This document shows, one piece after another, positions 51,381-59,396 of a DNA stretch of 64,000 nucleotides. The first letter of the stretch is position 1. Each line of letters begins with the position of its first letter. The position numbers were made by a program, and so were the translations under genes. The notes beneath the pieces are model-generated. The model saw nothing but the letters and a program-made list of their open reading frames with translations. It was not told where the DNA came from and did not search any database. Origin of the DNA: Phenylobacterium deserti (GTDB taxonomy: Bacteria; Pseudomonadota; Alphaproteobacteria; Caulobacterales; Caulobacteraceae); contig NZ_QFYR01000002.1 in assembly GCF_003254705.1 (NCBI RefSeq), forward strand, positions 1-64,000, written 5' to 3'.

Positions 51381-52331
51381 TCAGGCGCCGTCCTTCTGCT
51401 GACGTGCGGCGAGCACGCGCTCGATGGCGGCCACGATGCGGCCGGCGTGGGTCAGGCCCAGCATGGTGCGGTGGTCGGCGGCGTCGATGTTGTCGATGAA
51501 GCCGGCCCTTGAAGCTGTCGCGGGGGCTTGCCGGGCCGTGTCCCAGGCGGCGCGATCGGGCGACCTTGGCCCGGCGGTGACTACGGCGACCGGCCACTGG
51601 GGGTTGAGGGGGCCTGCCGCGGCCGCTTGGCGGGCGGCGGCTCGCCAGCTTTGCACCTCGGCCAGAGCGGCGCGGCTCTGGCGCCCGGAGATGAACCCGT
51701 GGCGCTTCTCCACCTTGCCGGCCGGGGGCAGGCCAATGCGGTCGCCGAACAGGTAGAAGGGCTTGGTCAGGCCCAGCGTCCCGGCCACGGCGCCCAGGCG
51801 CGCCATGGTGGTGAACCGGTCGATGAAGGCCTGCGCGCCAGGAGCCTCGATCATCTCCGGCATGGCGGCGTCGAGGAACACAAGTCCCGCCACCTGCTGC
51901 GGATTGCGGGACGCGAACAGCCGCATGTAGAGGCCAGCCATGGAGTGGCCGGTCAGCACGAAGGGACCCGGCTCGCCCGACGCGGCGATCAGCTTCTCGA
52001 GGTCGCCGACGATGGCCTCGCCGTCGCGCGGCTTGGGGCCGGGATCGGAATAGCCCATGCCGGCGCGGTCATAGGCGCAGGAGCGCAAGCCCCGCTCGGT
52101 CAACGCCTGCTGGGTCGCGGCGAAGTCCGCCGCGCCGCTGAAGGCGCCTGACTCCAGCCAGATGGTCGGCGCCTGGGTGCGCGGGCCCTCGCACACCAGC
52201 CGCAACCGCCGGCCGCCGATGTCGACCGCGGTCCCGCGGGGCTTGTTCAGCTGGCTGGCCGCCTCGGCCGCCGCCGCGGCCGCGCCCCACGTCGCGACGA
52301 GCATCAGCACAAGGGCGAGCAGAATGCGCAT
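51381..52331 (-). CDS. Exported alpha/beta-fold hydrolase
   Basis: A 316-residue alpha/beta hydrolase. The nucleophile is Ser130 in TGHSMAGLYMRLF, the acid is probably in LVFLDAAMPEM or later, and the catalytic His is in DAADHRTMLG. The ATG at 52331 starts a signal peptide (MRILLALVLMLVATWGAAAAAAEA). Substrate is unknown. A 238-base gap separates it from the M48 protease gene, in which I see no gene. It is divergent from the frameshifted secreted-protein gene. Confidence 0.83.
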   Translation of the reverse strand: MRILLALVLMLVATWGAAAAAAEAASQLNKPRGTAVDIGGRRLRLVCEGPRTQAPTIWLESGAFSGAADFAATQQALTERGLRSCAYDRAGMGYSDPGPKPRDGEAIVGDLEKLIAASGEPGPFVLTGHSMAGLYMRLFASRNPQQVAGLVFLDAAMPEMIEAPGAQAFIDRFTTMARLGAVAGTLGLTKPFYLFGDRIGLPPAGKVEKRHGFISGRQSRAALAEVQSWRAAARQAAAAGPLNPQWPVAVVTAGPRSPDRAAWDTARQAPATASRAGFIDNIDAADHRTMLGLTHAGRIVAAIERVLAARQQKDGA

Positions 52332-52453
52332 GCCGATGTCGTAGAGGGCTCGGCACGGGCTCACAACCGGCTTAGCTGGCGAAGCCGGCCGCCTGACCTT
52401 GCGCCTTGCAACCTGCGCGAGTTCTGCGAGCTTCGGGGAGCGGAGGAACTCGC

Positions 52454-53054
52454 ATGCGGATTGGCGCAGCCGGACTGGCGATGGTGGCGGCCTGGAGCCT
52501 TGGCTCCAACGCGTGGGCTGCGTGTCTGCCGCAAGGGCCCCAGGCCACGGCCTTCACCACCCGAGCGGCGCCAGAGCGTGCGGCCGGTTTGCTGGCGATG
52601 GCGGGCATGCTCATCACGATGGAGCCGTACGCCCAAGAACCTGAAGCGCATCAAAAGCACGTGCGAGGTGGCGAGGCTGCAGAATGGCAAGAGGCTTGTG
52701 AAGGTGCTTGGGACCGCGGATCCGGGCGCGCCCAGGATCATGCCCATGAGCGATCGCAAGGCGGAGCTGTTCTTCCTGATGACAGTTCCGGACATCAAGA
52801 CCGTGTCCGCCACAACGCCCGCCAAGCCGCTTGGCTATGTGCTCGCCTTACGGGGTGACAAAGACGCCCTGGTGTTCCGCGCCTATGACGTGGTCCCGCC
52901 CGATGTGCAGCTGGCCGCGGACTTAGGCGCTGCGTTGGAGGGACGGGTCGCGCCGATGCTGCGCGCCGAGTTGGCGACGCACAAGGTCCAGATCTCGATG
53001 AGGGATGGCGCCGGCGAGGTGGCCGAGCGCGCCCCGGGCCCCGGCGCTCAGTAG
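52454..53054 (+). pseudogene. Secreted protein gene interrupted by a frameshift
   Basis: An ATG at 52454 with an excellent ribosome-binding site (GCGGAGGAACTC) opens a convincing signal peptide (RIGAAGLAMVAAWSLGSNAWAA) and reads on to about residue 60 (LLAMAGMLITMEP). The frame then becomes improbable and stops at 52858. From about 52625 the +1 frame is clearly protein-like (NLKRIKSTCEVARLQNG, then RKAELFFLMTVPD, KPLGYVLALRGDKDALVF) and runs to 53054. A single-base change between about 52600 and 52660 would join the two. It is a pseudogene, a sequencing error or, less likely, programmed frameshifting. Family unknown. Confidence 0.65.
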
Positions 53055-53884
53055 CGGCGGCGGGCCGCTGGAGAGGTGACCGGCGCGCGGGCCGGGCCGC
53101 GCGAACGCTCGAGGCGCTGCACCACCTGCGGATTGGTGATCCGGCGATAGAGGGCCTGCACGAGGCTGAAGACGCCGAACAGGCCAAGGCCGGCGGCGAC
53201 CAGGACGTGGACGGTTCCGGAGAAGGCGCCCAGCGCCTCGCCGACTCCGCCGGCGGCGCCCGGGTCCTGAGCGCTCGCGGCTCGCCACAGCAGCAGGCCG
53301 ATCATCACGAACACCGCGCCACGTGCGGCGTAGCCCAGCCGCCCGGACCATTTCACCCAGGCGCGCTGGGCGGCGCGGCCGTCCAGCTGCTTCAGGAACT
53401 CCAGCTTGTAGGCGCTCCAGGCCTGGGCGAAGCCGCCGACCACGAAGGCCGCCGCCACCAGGCGCAGGAGCAGGCTGCCGCCCGGGAGGTCCAGGGCGAA
53501 GCCTGCCGCACGGTCCGCGCCCTCTCCGCCGCCGCCCTGGCCCACGAGACCGATGGCGAGGCCCGCGGCCAGCAAACCAAGCAGGATATGGGCGCCGCCG
53601 CTCAAGGCGTGGCCGAGCCGGCTGACCGCGCCTTTGGCGCCGCTTCCGGCGCCTTCCAGGTCTTCCGCCGCATCCAGGCAGCGCCAGGCCCCGTAGGCCA
53701 GAAGACCGAGGGCGATCAGGCCGAGCAGCAGGCGAGCAGGGCCGTCAGCCAAGGATCGCAGCACGTCCGAGCTGCCGGCGTCACGGCCCGCCCTGATGGC
53801 GAGATAGGCGATCAGCAGGTAGAGCACGCCGCGGGCGGCGAACCCCAGGCGCGTGAAGGTCTCGAAACGCACCACCGCGTTCAT
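53048..53884 (-). CDS. DUF1206 membrane protein
   Basis: A 278-residue membrane protein built from three similar two-helix units. Each starts with a variant of the DUF1206 motif: RLGFAARGVLYLLIAYLA, a degenerate middle copy, and RLGYAARGAVFVMIGLLL. Function is unknown. The ATG at 53884 opens directly into the first repeat. It overlaps the convergent frameshifted gene by seven bases and follows the PhzF gene by 69 bases. Confidence 0.87.
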   Translation of the reverse strand: MNAVVRFETFTRLGFAARGVLYLLIAYLAIRAGRDAGSSDVLRSLADGPARLLLGLIALGLLAYGAWRCLDAAEDLEGAGSGAKGAVSRLGHALSGGAHILLGLLAAGLAIGLVGQGGGGEGADRAAGFALDLPGGSLLLRLVAAAFVVGGFAQAWSAYKLEFLKQLDGRAAQRAWVKWSGRLGYAARGAVFVMIGLLLWRAASAQDPGAAGGVGEALGAFSGTVHVLVAAGLGLFGVFSLVQALYRRITNPQVVQRLERSRGPARAPVTSPAARRRY

Positions 53885-53953
53885 CTCAGGCCACTCCTTC
53901 GAACCGGACCTAAGAAGACGGCGAGCACAGCTTCGTTCCGCACAAGGCTCCGG

Positions 53954-54820
53954 CTAGAGGCGCAGGCGCGTGGCGCCGGTGAGCTGGGCCTCGCCCGAGA
54001 CGCGGACGTCCTGGATGCGGCCGTCACGCACCGTCAGATCCACCTGCAGGCGGCTGGGGGAGGGCGGGTGCATGAAGCGCCCCTGCTCGATCAGCGTGGA
54101 GGCGCCCGCGAGGCCGCGGTCGTTGAGGAGACAGCCGAGCGGACCGGCGGCCATGCCGGTGGCCGCTTCCTCGGCGATGCCATAGCGGGGTGCGAACATG
54201 CGGGTGGTGGCGGCGGTCGCGCTGTCCGGCGTCAGGGCGAAGACATAGACGCCAACCAAGTCGTGCAACTCGCTGAGGTCGTGGAGAGCGGCCAGGTCAG
54301 GCGTGACGCCGGTCAGGTCGTCGGGAGCGTTCAGGCCGACCAGGACGAAGCCGTTGCCGGTGTCGACGCGGACGGGCGCGAACCTGCGGTCGACCTGGGA
54401 CGGCGTGAGCCCTAGGGCGGACAGCATCTCGGCGGCGTCGACGTCGTCATAGACGGGCGGGCGCTGCTGCATGGCCGCGCGGCCGCCGTCCACGAACACC
54501 TCACGCAGGCCGTCAATCGTCTCCTTGGTATGCCGGCCGGCGGGCAGGCGGCCGGAGGCGCCGAGATAGCCGAAGGCGGCGATGGTGGCGTGGCCGCAGT
54601 GGGCGATCTGGCGGGTGGGAGTGAAGAACTCCAGCTTCAGTGTGGCGACCTCTGAGCGAGAGATGAACGCTGTCTCAGAGAGGCCCGCGCGCGACGCGAG
54701 GGCTTGCTTGTCGGATGTGGAAAGGCCGTCGGCGCCCAGCACGAGGCCGGCTGGGTTTCCGCCAGCGCCGCCCGAGGTGAAGGCCGCGACCTGCAGCAGC
54801 TCGATCTCGCGGCCGCTCAC
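53954..54820 (-). CDS. PhzF-family isomerase/epimerase
   Basis: A 288-residue protein of the diaminopimelate-epimerase-like PhzF family. The acid/base glutamate is Glu49 in AGLSETAFI; GNPAGLVL near the N-terminus and CGHATIAAFGYL are further signatures. The C-terminal half has FAPRYGIAEEAATGMAAGPL. No phenazine genes are nearby, so a phenazine role is not implied. The GTG at 54820 overlaps the stop of the SnoaL-like gene. Confidence 0.88.
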   Translation of the reverse strand: MSGREIELLQVAAFTSGGAGGNPAGLVLGADGLSTSDKQALASRAGLSETAFISRSEVATLKLEFFTPTRQIAHCGHATIAAFGYLGASGRLPAGRHTKETIDGLREVFVDGGRAAMQQRPPVYDDVDAAEMLSALGLTPSQVDRRFAPVRVDTGNGFVLVGLNAPDDLTGVTPDLAALHDLSELHDLVGVYVFALTPDSATAATTRMFAPRYGIAEEAATGMAAGPLGCLLNDRGLAGASTLIEQGRFMHPPSPSRLQVDLTVRDGRIQDVRVSGEAQLTGATRLRL

Positions 54821-55326
54821 AGCCCATGCTCCCAGGGCAGTGGCTCGGCCCGGTCGATCTGGATCTCCAGACCCTTGCGATCGGTCTGGATCCAGTACTC
54901 TACGATGCGGCCGCGCTCGACGCGATAAACGGCGGAGGAGATCTCGGTCAGGGGCGTCTCGGTGGGCCGCTCGCCGAACACGGACCCAAGGTGCCGGCCC
55001 TGCTGGCGCCAGCGCACATAGACCTTGTCGCCGGCCGCCAGGGTTTCAGTGACCTCGAAGTGGAAGGCACCGAAGAGGGCGAGGAACTCGCGCACATGGT
55101 CGGCATATTCGGCGGGCGTGCGGACGACTGTGCTCTCGCCTTCGGAGGTCATCTGGTGCGCCTGCACCTGCGGGGCGAAGTAGCGGTCGGCGCGCTCGGG
55201 GTGAGCGCCGGAGCGCACCTCGGCCAGAAAGCCGGTGACCACGGCCTGCGGGCTGGCGCTGGCGGGGACCGGGGCGAACAGGGCTGCGGTGTAGAGCAGA
55301 GCGGGCAGCATGCGGTCGGGGTTCAT
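54817..55326 (-). CDS. Exported SnoaL/NTF2-like protein
   Basis: A 169-residue protein with a signal peptide (MLPALLYTAALFAPVPASA) and a SnoaL-like ester-cyclase fold. FLAEVRSGAHPERADRYFAP, VREFLALFGAFHFEVTETLAAGDKVYVRW and GRIVEYWIQTDR follow the family pattern. Enzymatic function is unknown. It lies seven bases downstream of the GST gene and overlaps the PhzF gene, so the three form an operon. Confidence 0.78.
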   Translation of the reverse strand: MNPDRMLPALLYTAALFAPVPASASPQAVVTGFLAEVRSGAHPERADRYFAPQVQAHQMTSEGESTVVRTPAEYADHVREFLALFGAFHFEVTETLAAGDKVYVRWRQQGRHLGSVFGERPTETPLTEISSAVYRVERGRIVEYWIQTDRKGLEIQIDRAEPLPWEHGL

Positions 55327-55333
55327 GGTCGCC

Positions 55334-56011
55334 TCACGCGAGGGCTGCGGCGTCGGCCATCAGGCGCGAAAGCCAGCTGTTGCGGGCCACAAGAAAGCGG
55401 GTGAGCCGATCGCCGTAGTCGGCCCCGACAGCCTCGCGGACGCTGGTACGTTCGGCGAGCGCCCGGCGCCAGGCGCGGACCTTGGGCGTATGGGCGAAGA
55501 GCGCCACATCGGTGAAGCGCTCAAAGGTGTCGAAGTAGCGGAAGACCGGGGCGAAGGCGGCGTCCACCAACGAGAAGGCTGCGCCGGCGAAGAAGGGGCC
55601 GTCGCCCAGCGCCTCCTCCAGCCGTTCGAAGCGGCCGGCGAGGTCGGCGCGCCGGCTCTCGAAGGCGGCCTGGTCGGGCGCGTTGTAGAGGCCGCCGATG
55701 GCGTCCAGTGTCGCGGAAGCGAAGGCGATCCAGGCGCGGTGCTCGGCCCGCTCGAGCGGATCGGCCGGGTGGAGCTGAGGCGTCAGCGTCTCGTCGAGGT
55801 AGTCGCAGATCGGCGCGCTTTCGAACAGCACGCGTCCGTTCACCCTCAGAAGCGGCACCTTGCCAAGCGGCGAGATGGCTTCGAACCAATCCGGCTTGTC
55901 GGCGAGGTCGATGTCCGTGCGCCGGAACGGCTGGTTCTTCTCGGACAGGGTGATGGCGGCGCGCTGGGCGTAGGGACAGAGGTGATGGCTGACCAGTTCG
56001 AGGTCGGGCAT
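55334..56011 (-). CDS. Glutathione S-transferase family protein
   Basis: A 225-residue GST. The thioredoxin-like N-domain starts LELVSHHLCPYAQRAAITLSE, with Cys in CPYAQ as the likely thiol-site residue (omega/GstA-like), and LFESAPICDYL contacts glutathione. The all-helical C-domain follows. The ATG at 56011 with AAGGAG eight bases upstream is preferred to the longer frame. It is divergent from a LysR regulator, which probably controls this three-gene run. Confidence 0.88.
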   Translation of the reverse strand: MPDLELVSHHLCPYAQRAAITLSEKNQPFRRTDIDLADKPDWFEAISPLGKVPLLRVNGRVLFESAPICDYLDETLTPQLHPADPLERAEHRAWIAFASATLDAIGGLYNAPDQAAFESRRADLAGRFERLEEALGDGPFFAGAAFSLVDAAFAPVFRYFDTFERFTDVALFAHTPKVRAWRRALAERTSVREAVGADYGDRLTRFLVARNSWLSRLMADAAALA

Positions 56012-56068
56012 CGCGAAGCTCCTTTCAGGATATGCGTGGAGCTTAGGCGTGGCGGTGACGCAAGCCGA

Positions 56069-56085
56069 ATTGTAAGAATGGCAAT
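56069..56085. promoter_or_regulatory. LysR-type operator (ATTG-N9-CAAT)
   Basis: ATTGTAAGAATGGCAAT contains the LysR T-N11-A motif inside a longer inverted repeat and lies between the divergent LysR and GST genes. It is the likely recognition site of the adjacent regulator. Confidence 0.55.
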
Positions 56086-56090
56086 CGCGT

Positions 56091-56104
56091 TTGCAACGGT
56101 GCAA
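56091..56104. promoter_or_regulatory. Second palindrome in the LysR-GST intergenic region
   Basis: TTGCA-ACGG-TGCAA has perfect 5-base arms and ends five bases before the LysR start codon. It could be the activation half-site or an autoregulatory site. Confidence 0.45.
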
Positions 56105-56109
56105 GAGCC

Positions 56110-57012
56110 ATGGACGACTGGAACGACCTGAAGCTGGTGCTGGCGATCAGCCGGTCCGGCTCGCTGACCTCGGCGGCGCGCGATCTCGCCGTGGCGCACT
56201 CGACCGCCTTCCGCAGGCTGAACGCCCTTGAGGGGCGGCTGGGGGTTCGGCTGTTCGAGCGCCTGCCGGCAGGCGCGTACGCGCCTACGACCGCGGGCGA
56301 GCGGATGACGGCGGCGGCCGAGCGGGTGGAAAGCGAGGCCGCGGCGCTCGACCGGGACCTGCTGGGCGCCGACACCCGGTTAAGCGGGACGCTGAAGGTC
56401 ACCTCGTCCGAGACGCTGGGGTACAAGATCCTGACGCCGCTGATCGCCGAGTTCCGGGAGAAGCACCCGGGCATCGACGTAACCCTGGTGGTGGACAACC
56501 GCGTGCTGAGCCTGTCGCGGCGGGAGGCGGACGTGGCGCTGCGGGTGGCCAGGCCCAAGGAGCCGGACCTGCACGGGCGCAAGGTGGCCGAGATCGGCTG
56601 GTGCGTTTACGGGGCGCGAAGGCTGCTGGAGGGAGCCGGGCGCATCGAGGCCGCGGACCTGCCGCGCCAGCGCTTCATCGGCTGGGAAGAAGGGGTTGGC
56701 GGGATCAACACCGCCGACTGGCTGAATCGCACCTTGCCGGAGGGCGCCTTCGCCTACCGCACCAACAGCGTGATCAACCAGATGATCGCCGCCCGGGCGG
56801 GCGTAGGGCTGGCGCTGCTGCCCTGCTACCTGGGCGACGGCGAGCCGCTGCTGGCGCGCGTGCTGCCGGAGCCGCTGCGGGACATCGACCGCGAGCTGTG
56901 GATGGTGACCCACGCCGACCTGCGCCGCACGGCGCGGGTGCGGGCCTTCATGGACGTGATCGGCCAGGGCATCGGCGCGCGGCGGGTGGAGATCGCGGGC
57001 CGGGCCGACTAG
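56110..57012 (+). CDS. LysR-family transcriptional regulator
   Basis: A 300-residue regulator. The winged helix is at the N-terminus (LKLVLAISRSGSLTSAARDLAVAHSTAFRRLNALEGRLG), followed by a periplasmic-binding-type effector domain. It is divergent from the GST-SnoaL-PhzF operon with two palindromes in the 98-base gap, so these are the expected targets. Effector unknown. Its TAG interlocks on CTAG with the convergent small gene. Confidence 0.92.
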   Translation: MDDWNDLKLVLAISRSGSLTSAARDLAVAHSTAFRRLNALEGRLGVRLFERLPAGAYAPTTAGERMTAAAERVESEAAALDRDLLGADTRLSGTLKVTSSETLGYKILTPLIAEFREKHPGIDVTLVVDNRVLSLSRREADVALRVARPKEPDLHGRKVAEIGWCVYGARRLLEGAGRIEAADLPRQRFIGWEEGVGGINTADWLNRTLPEGAFAYRTNSVINQMIAARAGVGLALLPCYLGDGEPLLARVLPEPLRDIDRELWMVTHADLRRTARVRAFMDVIGQGIGARRVEIAGRAD

Positions 57013-57392
57013 CGCGACTTGCCCTTGCGGCGCTTGAGGAAGGCGAAGGCGGCCAGGCCCGCGAGGCCGAGGGCCACGGCCGAGCCGGCTGCGACACGAG
57101 CCCCGGCGCCGGTCACCGTAAATCTGTGGAAAGTCCGGTCCTCAACACCCCACCACGCGCGCGCCGGTTTATGGTAACCGTTCTGAGCGAAGGACAGGGC
57201 GGCCTCACGTGCGAGGTCGGCCGCTTCCGACGCCGTCCTTCCGCTGGCGATGATCTCGACAGCGGGACGGGTGGTGCGGGGGTCGTCCGAGAGCTGCCAC
57301 GTTTCGCGCGTCACTGCGAAGGTTCGCCCCAGGGCGGTCTTCGGGTGGATGGCGGGGCGGTGGCGGAGAAAGCGATCGAAGGATGCGGTCAT
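57009..57392 (-). CDS. Tail-anchored small protein of unknown function
   Basis: A 127-residue protein with a soluble N-terminal part (PAVEIIASGRTASEAADLAREAALSFAQNGYHKP) that could carry a small alpha/beta domain. It ends in a single membrane helix (VAAGSAVALGLAGLAAFAFL) and a basic tail (KRRKGKSR). The topology suggests a C-terminal anchor with the soluble part on one side of the inner membrane. No family recognised. ATG at 57392. Confidence 0.65.
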   Translation of the reverse strand: MTASFDRFLRHRPAIHPKTALGRTFAVTRETWQLSDDPRTTRPAVEIIASGRTASEAADLAREAALSFAQNGYHKPARAWWGVEDRTFHRFTVTGAGARVAAGSAVALGLAGLAAFAFLKRRKGKSR

Positions 57393-57405
57393 GCCATGAC
57401 TGAGG

Positions 57406-57460
57406 TCGCGATCTTCCTATAACGCGTCGGTCGGCCGCCTCGCCGCAGCCAAGATCGCGA
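57406..57460. promoter_or_regulatory. 10-base inverted repeat in a divergent intergenic region
   Basis: TCGCGATCTT (57406-57415) and AAGATCGCGA (57451-57460) are perfect complements separated by 35 bases, between the divergent small genes at 57392 and 57496. They could be paired operator half-sites or a stem in an untranslated leader. Confidence 0.5.
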
Positions 57461-57495
57461 AATAATACCGACCGGTCACAGGTTTCAGAGTTTCC

Positions 57496-57801
57496 ATGCG
57501 AGAGTTCATCGATCTTCCCGGCGCTTCGGGCGCCACCTACCGCTTCCGGCTTTGGCCGCAAGGCGCGTCGCATTCCCCCATGGCGGGCAACTATGTGCTG
57601 GTGAAAGCCGACGCCGAGGGCGAGGGCTATTCGGTGCTGCAGGCGGGCGTGTCCGACGACCTGTCGGCGGTGCGCGGCACGCTGGAAAAGGCGGCCAAGC
57701 GGGGCGCGACCCACATCTTCACGCGCCTGAACGTCTCGCGCGTGGTGCGCACGAGCGAGCACGAAGACATCTCGGCCGCCCTGTCCTCCAAGGCCGGCTA
57801 A
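57496..57801 (+). CDS. Small conserved-looking protein of unknown function
   Basis: A 101-residue soluble protein (MREFIDLPGASGATYRFRLWP, then GNYVLVKADAEGEGYSVLQAG, then KRGATHIFTRLNVSRVVR). The alternating strands and one helix suggest a compact alpha/beta fold. No family name can be given. It has its own upstream region with the 10-base inverted repeat and is convergent with hemN, with six bases between stops. Confidence 0.65.
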   Translation: MREFIDLPGASGATYRFRLWPQGASHSPMAGNYVLVKADAEGEGYSVLQAGVSDDLSAVRGTLEKAAKRGATHIFTRLNVSRVVRTSEHEDISAALSSKAG

Positions 57802-57807
57802 GCCGCC

Positions 57808-59187
57808 TTAGATCGTCCTGGAATGGCGCCCGGCCTCGGGCGCCAGATGGGCGTCGAACACGGCGGCGACCGAACGGACCAGAACGCGTCCGGGTTCGGT
57901 GACGCGCAGAACCGCGCCGTCCCACTCCACAAGTCCGTCCCGAGCGAAGGGGCAAAGATCGGCGACCTCCCCGCTGATGTCCGCGAGCGCGCGCCCGTGC
58001 CGATCGCAGACGGCCTGGAGATCGACGGCCAGGTCGCACATCAGCCGCTCGATGATCTCGCCGCGGAAGCGGTCGTCGGCGGTGATCGCCACGCCTCGGG
58101 CGATGGGCAGCTGGCCGGCCGCCACCGCCTGCCGCCAGCCCAGCTCCTGGGCCACGTTCTGCACGAAACCCTGCGGCAGCGAGCCGATGGAGGAGGCGCC
58201 CAGTCCCAGCAGGGTCTTGGCCCCGTCGGTGGTGTAGCCCTGGAAGTTGCGGTGCAGGCGCTTGTGGGCGGCGGCGACCGCGAGTTCGTCTTCGGGCAGG
58301 GCGAAGTGGTCTAGGCCGATCTGCACATAGCCCTCAGCGATCAGCCGTTCGGCCGCGGCTTCGCTCTGGTCCAGGCGCTCGGAGGGGCCGGGCAGGGCGT
58401 CGTCAGCGATCAGCTGCTGGTGGGCCTTCATCCAGGGGACGTGGGCGTAGCCGAACAGGGCGAGACGCTCAGGCCGAAGCGAGACGATCGCGTCCAGGGT
58501 GGAAAGGGTGTTGGCCACCGTCTGGTGCGGCAGGCCGTACATCAGGTCGAGGTTGATGGAGCGGACGCCGGCCTCGCGCAGCCAACCGACGCAGGCGGCG
58601 ATCTCCTCGAAGGCTTCCTTGCGGTTCACGGCCTGCTGGACGACGGGATCGAGGTTCTGCACCCCAAGGCTTGCGCGGTTCAGGCCATGAAAGGCGGCGG
58701 CTCGGACCCAGTCGCGGGTCAGAACCGCCGGGTCGAGCTCGGCGGCGATCTCGGCATCGGGGCTGAGGTCGAAGACATGACGCAGGCCGCCGAAGATGGC
58801 GGCGAGCTCGTCGGCGTTCAGCATGTTGGGCGTGCCGCCGCCCAGGTGGACGGCGTTGGCGGGGAGGCGCGCGGGCAGAGCGGCTTCGAGCAGCGACAGC
58901 TCCTGCAGCAGGAGCTGGACGTAGTCGCTGATCGGCTGGTGGCGGTTCACGGCGCGGGTGTTGCACCCGCAGTACCAGCAGAGCCGGGCGCAAAAGGGGA
59001 TGTGCAGATAGAGCGAGACGGGATCGTCCGTCGCAAGCTCGGCCAGCCAGGCGCGGTAGGCGGCGGCGTTCACCGCGGGGGTGAACTGAACCGCCGTGGG
59101 ATAGCTGGTGTAGCGCGGCGCCCGGCCGTCGTACTTGGCGATCAGCTGGGCTTGCGAAAGCGGCGCGGAAGCGAGGGCGAGCGTCAT
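57808..59187 (-). CDS. hemN: Oxygen-independent coproporphyrinogen III oxidase
   Basis: A 459-residue radical SAM enzyme that decarboxylates coproporphyrinogen III to protoporphyrinogen IX without oxygen, for heme under low oxygen. The cluster motif is CARLCWYCGC, with the HemN-specific upstream YTSYPTAVQF and VSLYLHIPFC and the GGGTPNML loop. A FNR/FixK-like box lies 36 bases before the start, so it should be induced at low oxygen together with the cco genes on the same strand. ATG at 59187. Confidence 0.95.
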   Translation of the reverse strand: MTLALASAPLSQAQLIAKYDGRAPRYTSYPTAVQFTPAVNAAAYRAWLAELATDDPVSLYLHIPFCARLCWYCGCNTRAVNRHQPISDYVQLLLQELSLLEAALPARLPANAVHLGGGTPNMLNADELAAIFGGLRHVFDLSPDAEIAAELDPAVLTRDWVRAAAFHGLNRASLGVQNLDPVVQQAVNRKEAFEEIAACVGWLREAGVRSINLDLMYGLPHQTVANTLSTLDAIVSLRPERLALFGYAHVPWMKAHQQLIADDALPGPSERLDQSEAAAERLIAEGYVQIGLDHFALPEDELAVAAAHKRLHRNFQGYTTDGAKTLLGLGASSIGSLPQGFVQNVAQELGWRQAVAAGQLPIARGVAITADDRFRGEIIERLMCDLAVDLQAVCDRHGRALADISGEVADLCPFARDGLVEWDGAVLRVTEPGRVLVRSVAAVFDAHLAPEAGRHSRTI

Positions 59188-59222
59188 GACGCGAGCCTTG
59201 CGCCGCCGCGCCTGGGCGCGCC

Positions 59223-59236
59223 GTGACCTGGATCAA
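59223..59236 (-). promoter_or_regulatory. FNR/FixK-like box upstream of hemN
   Basis: On the minus strand TTGAT-CCAG-GTCAC matches the FNR/FixK pattern TTGAY-N4-RTCAA in all but the last base. It lies 36 bases upstream of hemN and just past the ccoS stop. In alphaproteobacteria FnrL or FixK would read it. Confidence 0.6.
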
Positions 59237-59240
59237 ATCC

Positions 59241-59396
59241 TCAGGCGGGGCGGTCCTCCGGATCGTCCACAAGGATGCGGGCGGCGTCGCCCGCCGGGTC
59301 TTCGTACTGGCCGTTGCGCAGGGTCCACCAGAAGGCGAACAGGCCCATGGCGCCCAGGAACACCGACGCGGGCGCGAGGTAGATCAGCAGGTCCAT
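59241..59396 (-). CDS. ccoS: cbb3-type oxidase assembly protein CcoS
   Basis: A 51-residue single-span membrane protein. It begins MDLLIYLAPASVFLGAMGLF and continues AFWWTLRNGQYEDPAGDAAR, the usual CcoS pattern with the conserved W-x2-x-GQ(Y/F)ED-x2-G. It is needed for heme and copper incorporation into cbb3 oxidase. The ATG overlaps the ccoI stop as TGATG. Confidence 0.9.
   Translation of the reverse strand: MDLLIYLAPASVFLGAMGLFAFWWTLRNGQYEDPAGDAARILVDDPEDRPA

Noticed and set aside
53954..54820. Inferring phenazine synthesis from the PhzF-family gene.
   Set aside because: No other phz gene is present, and most PhzF-family proteins have unrelated or unknown roles.
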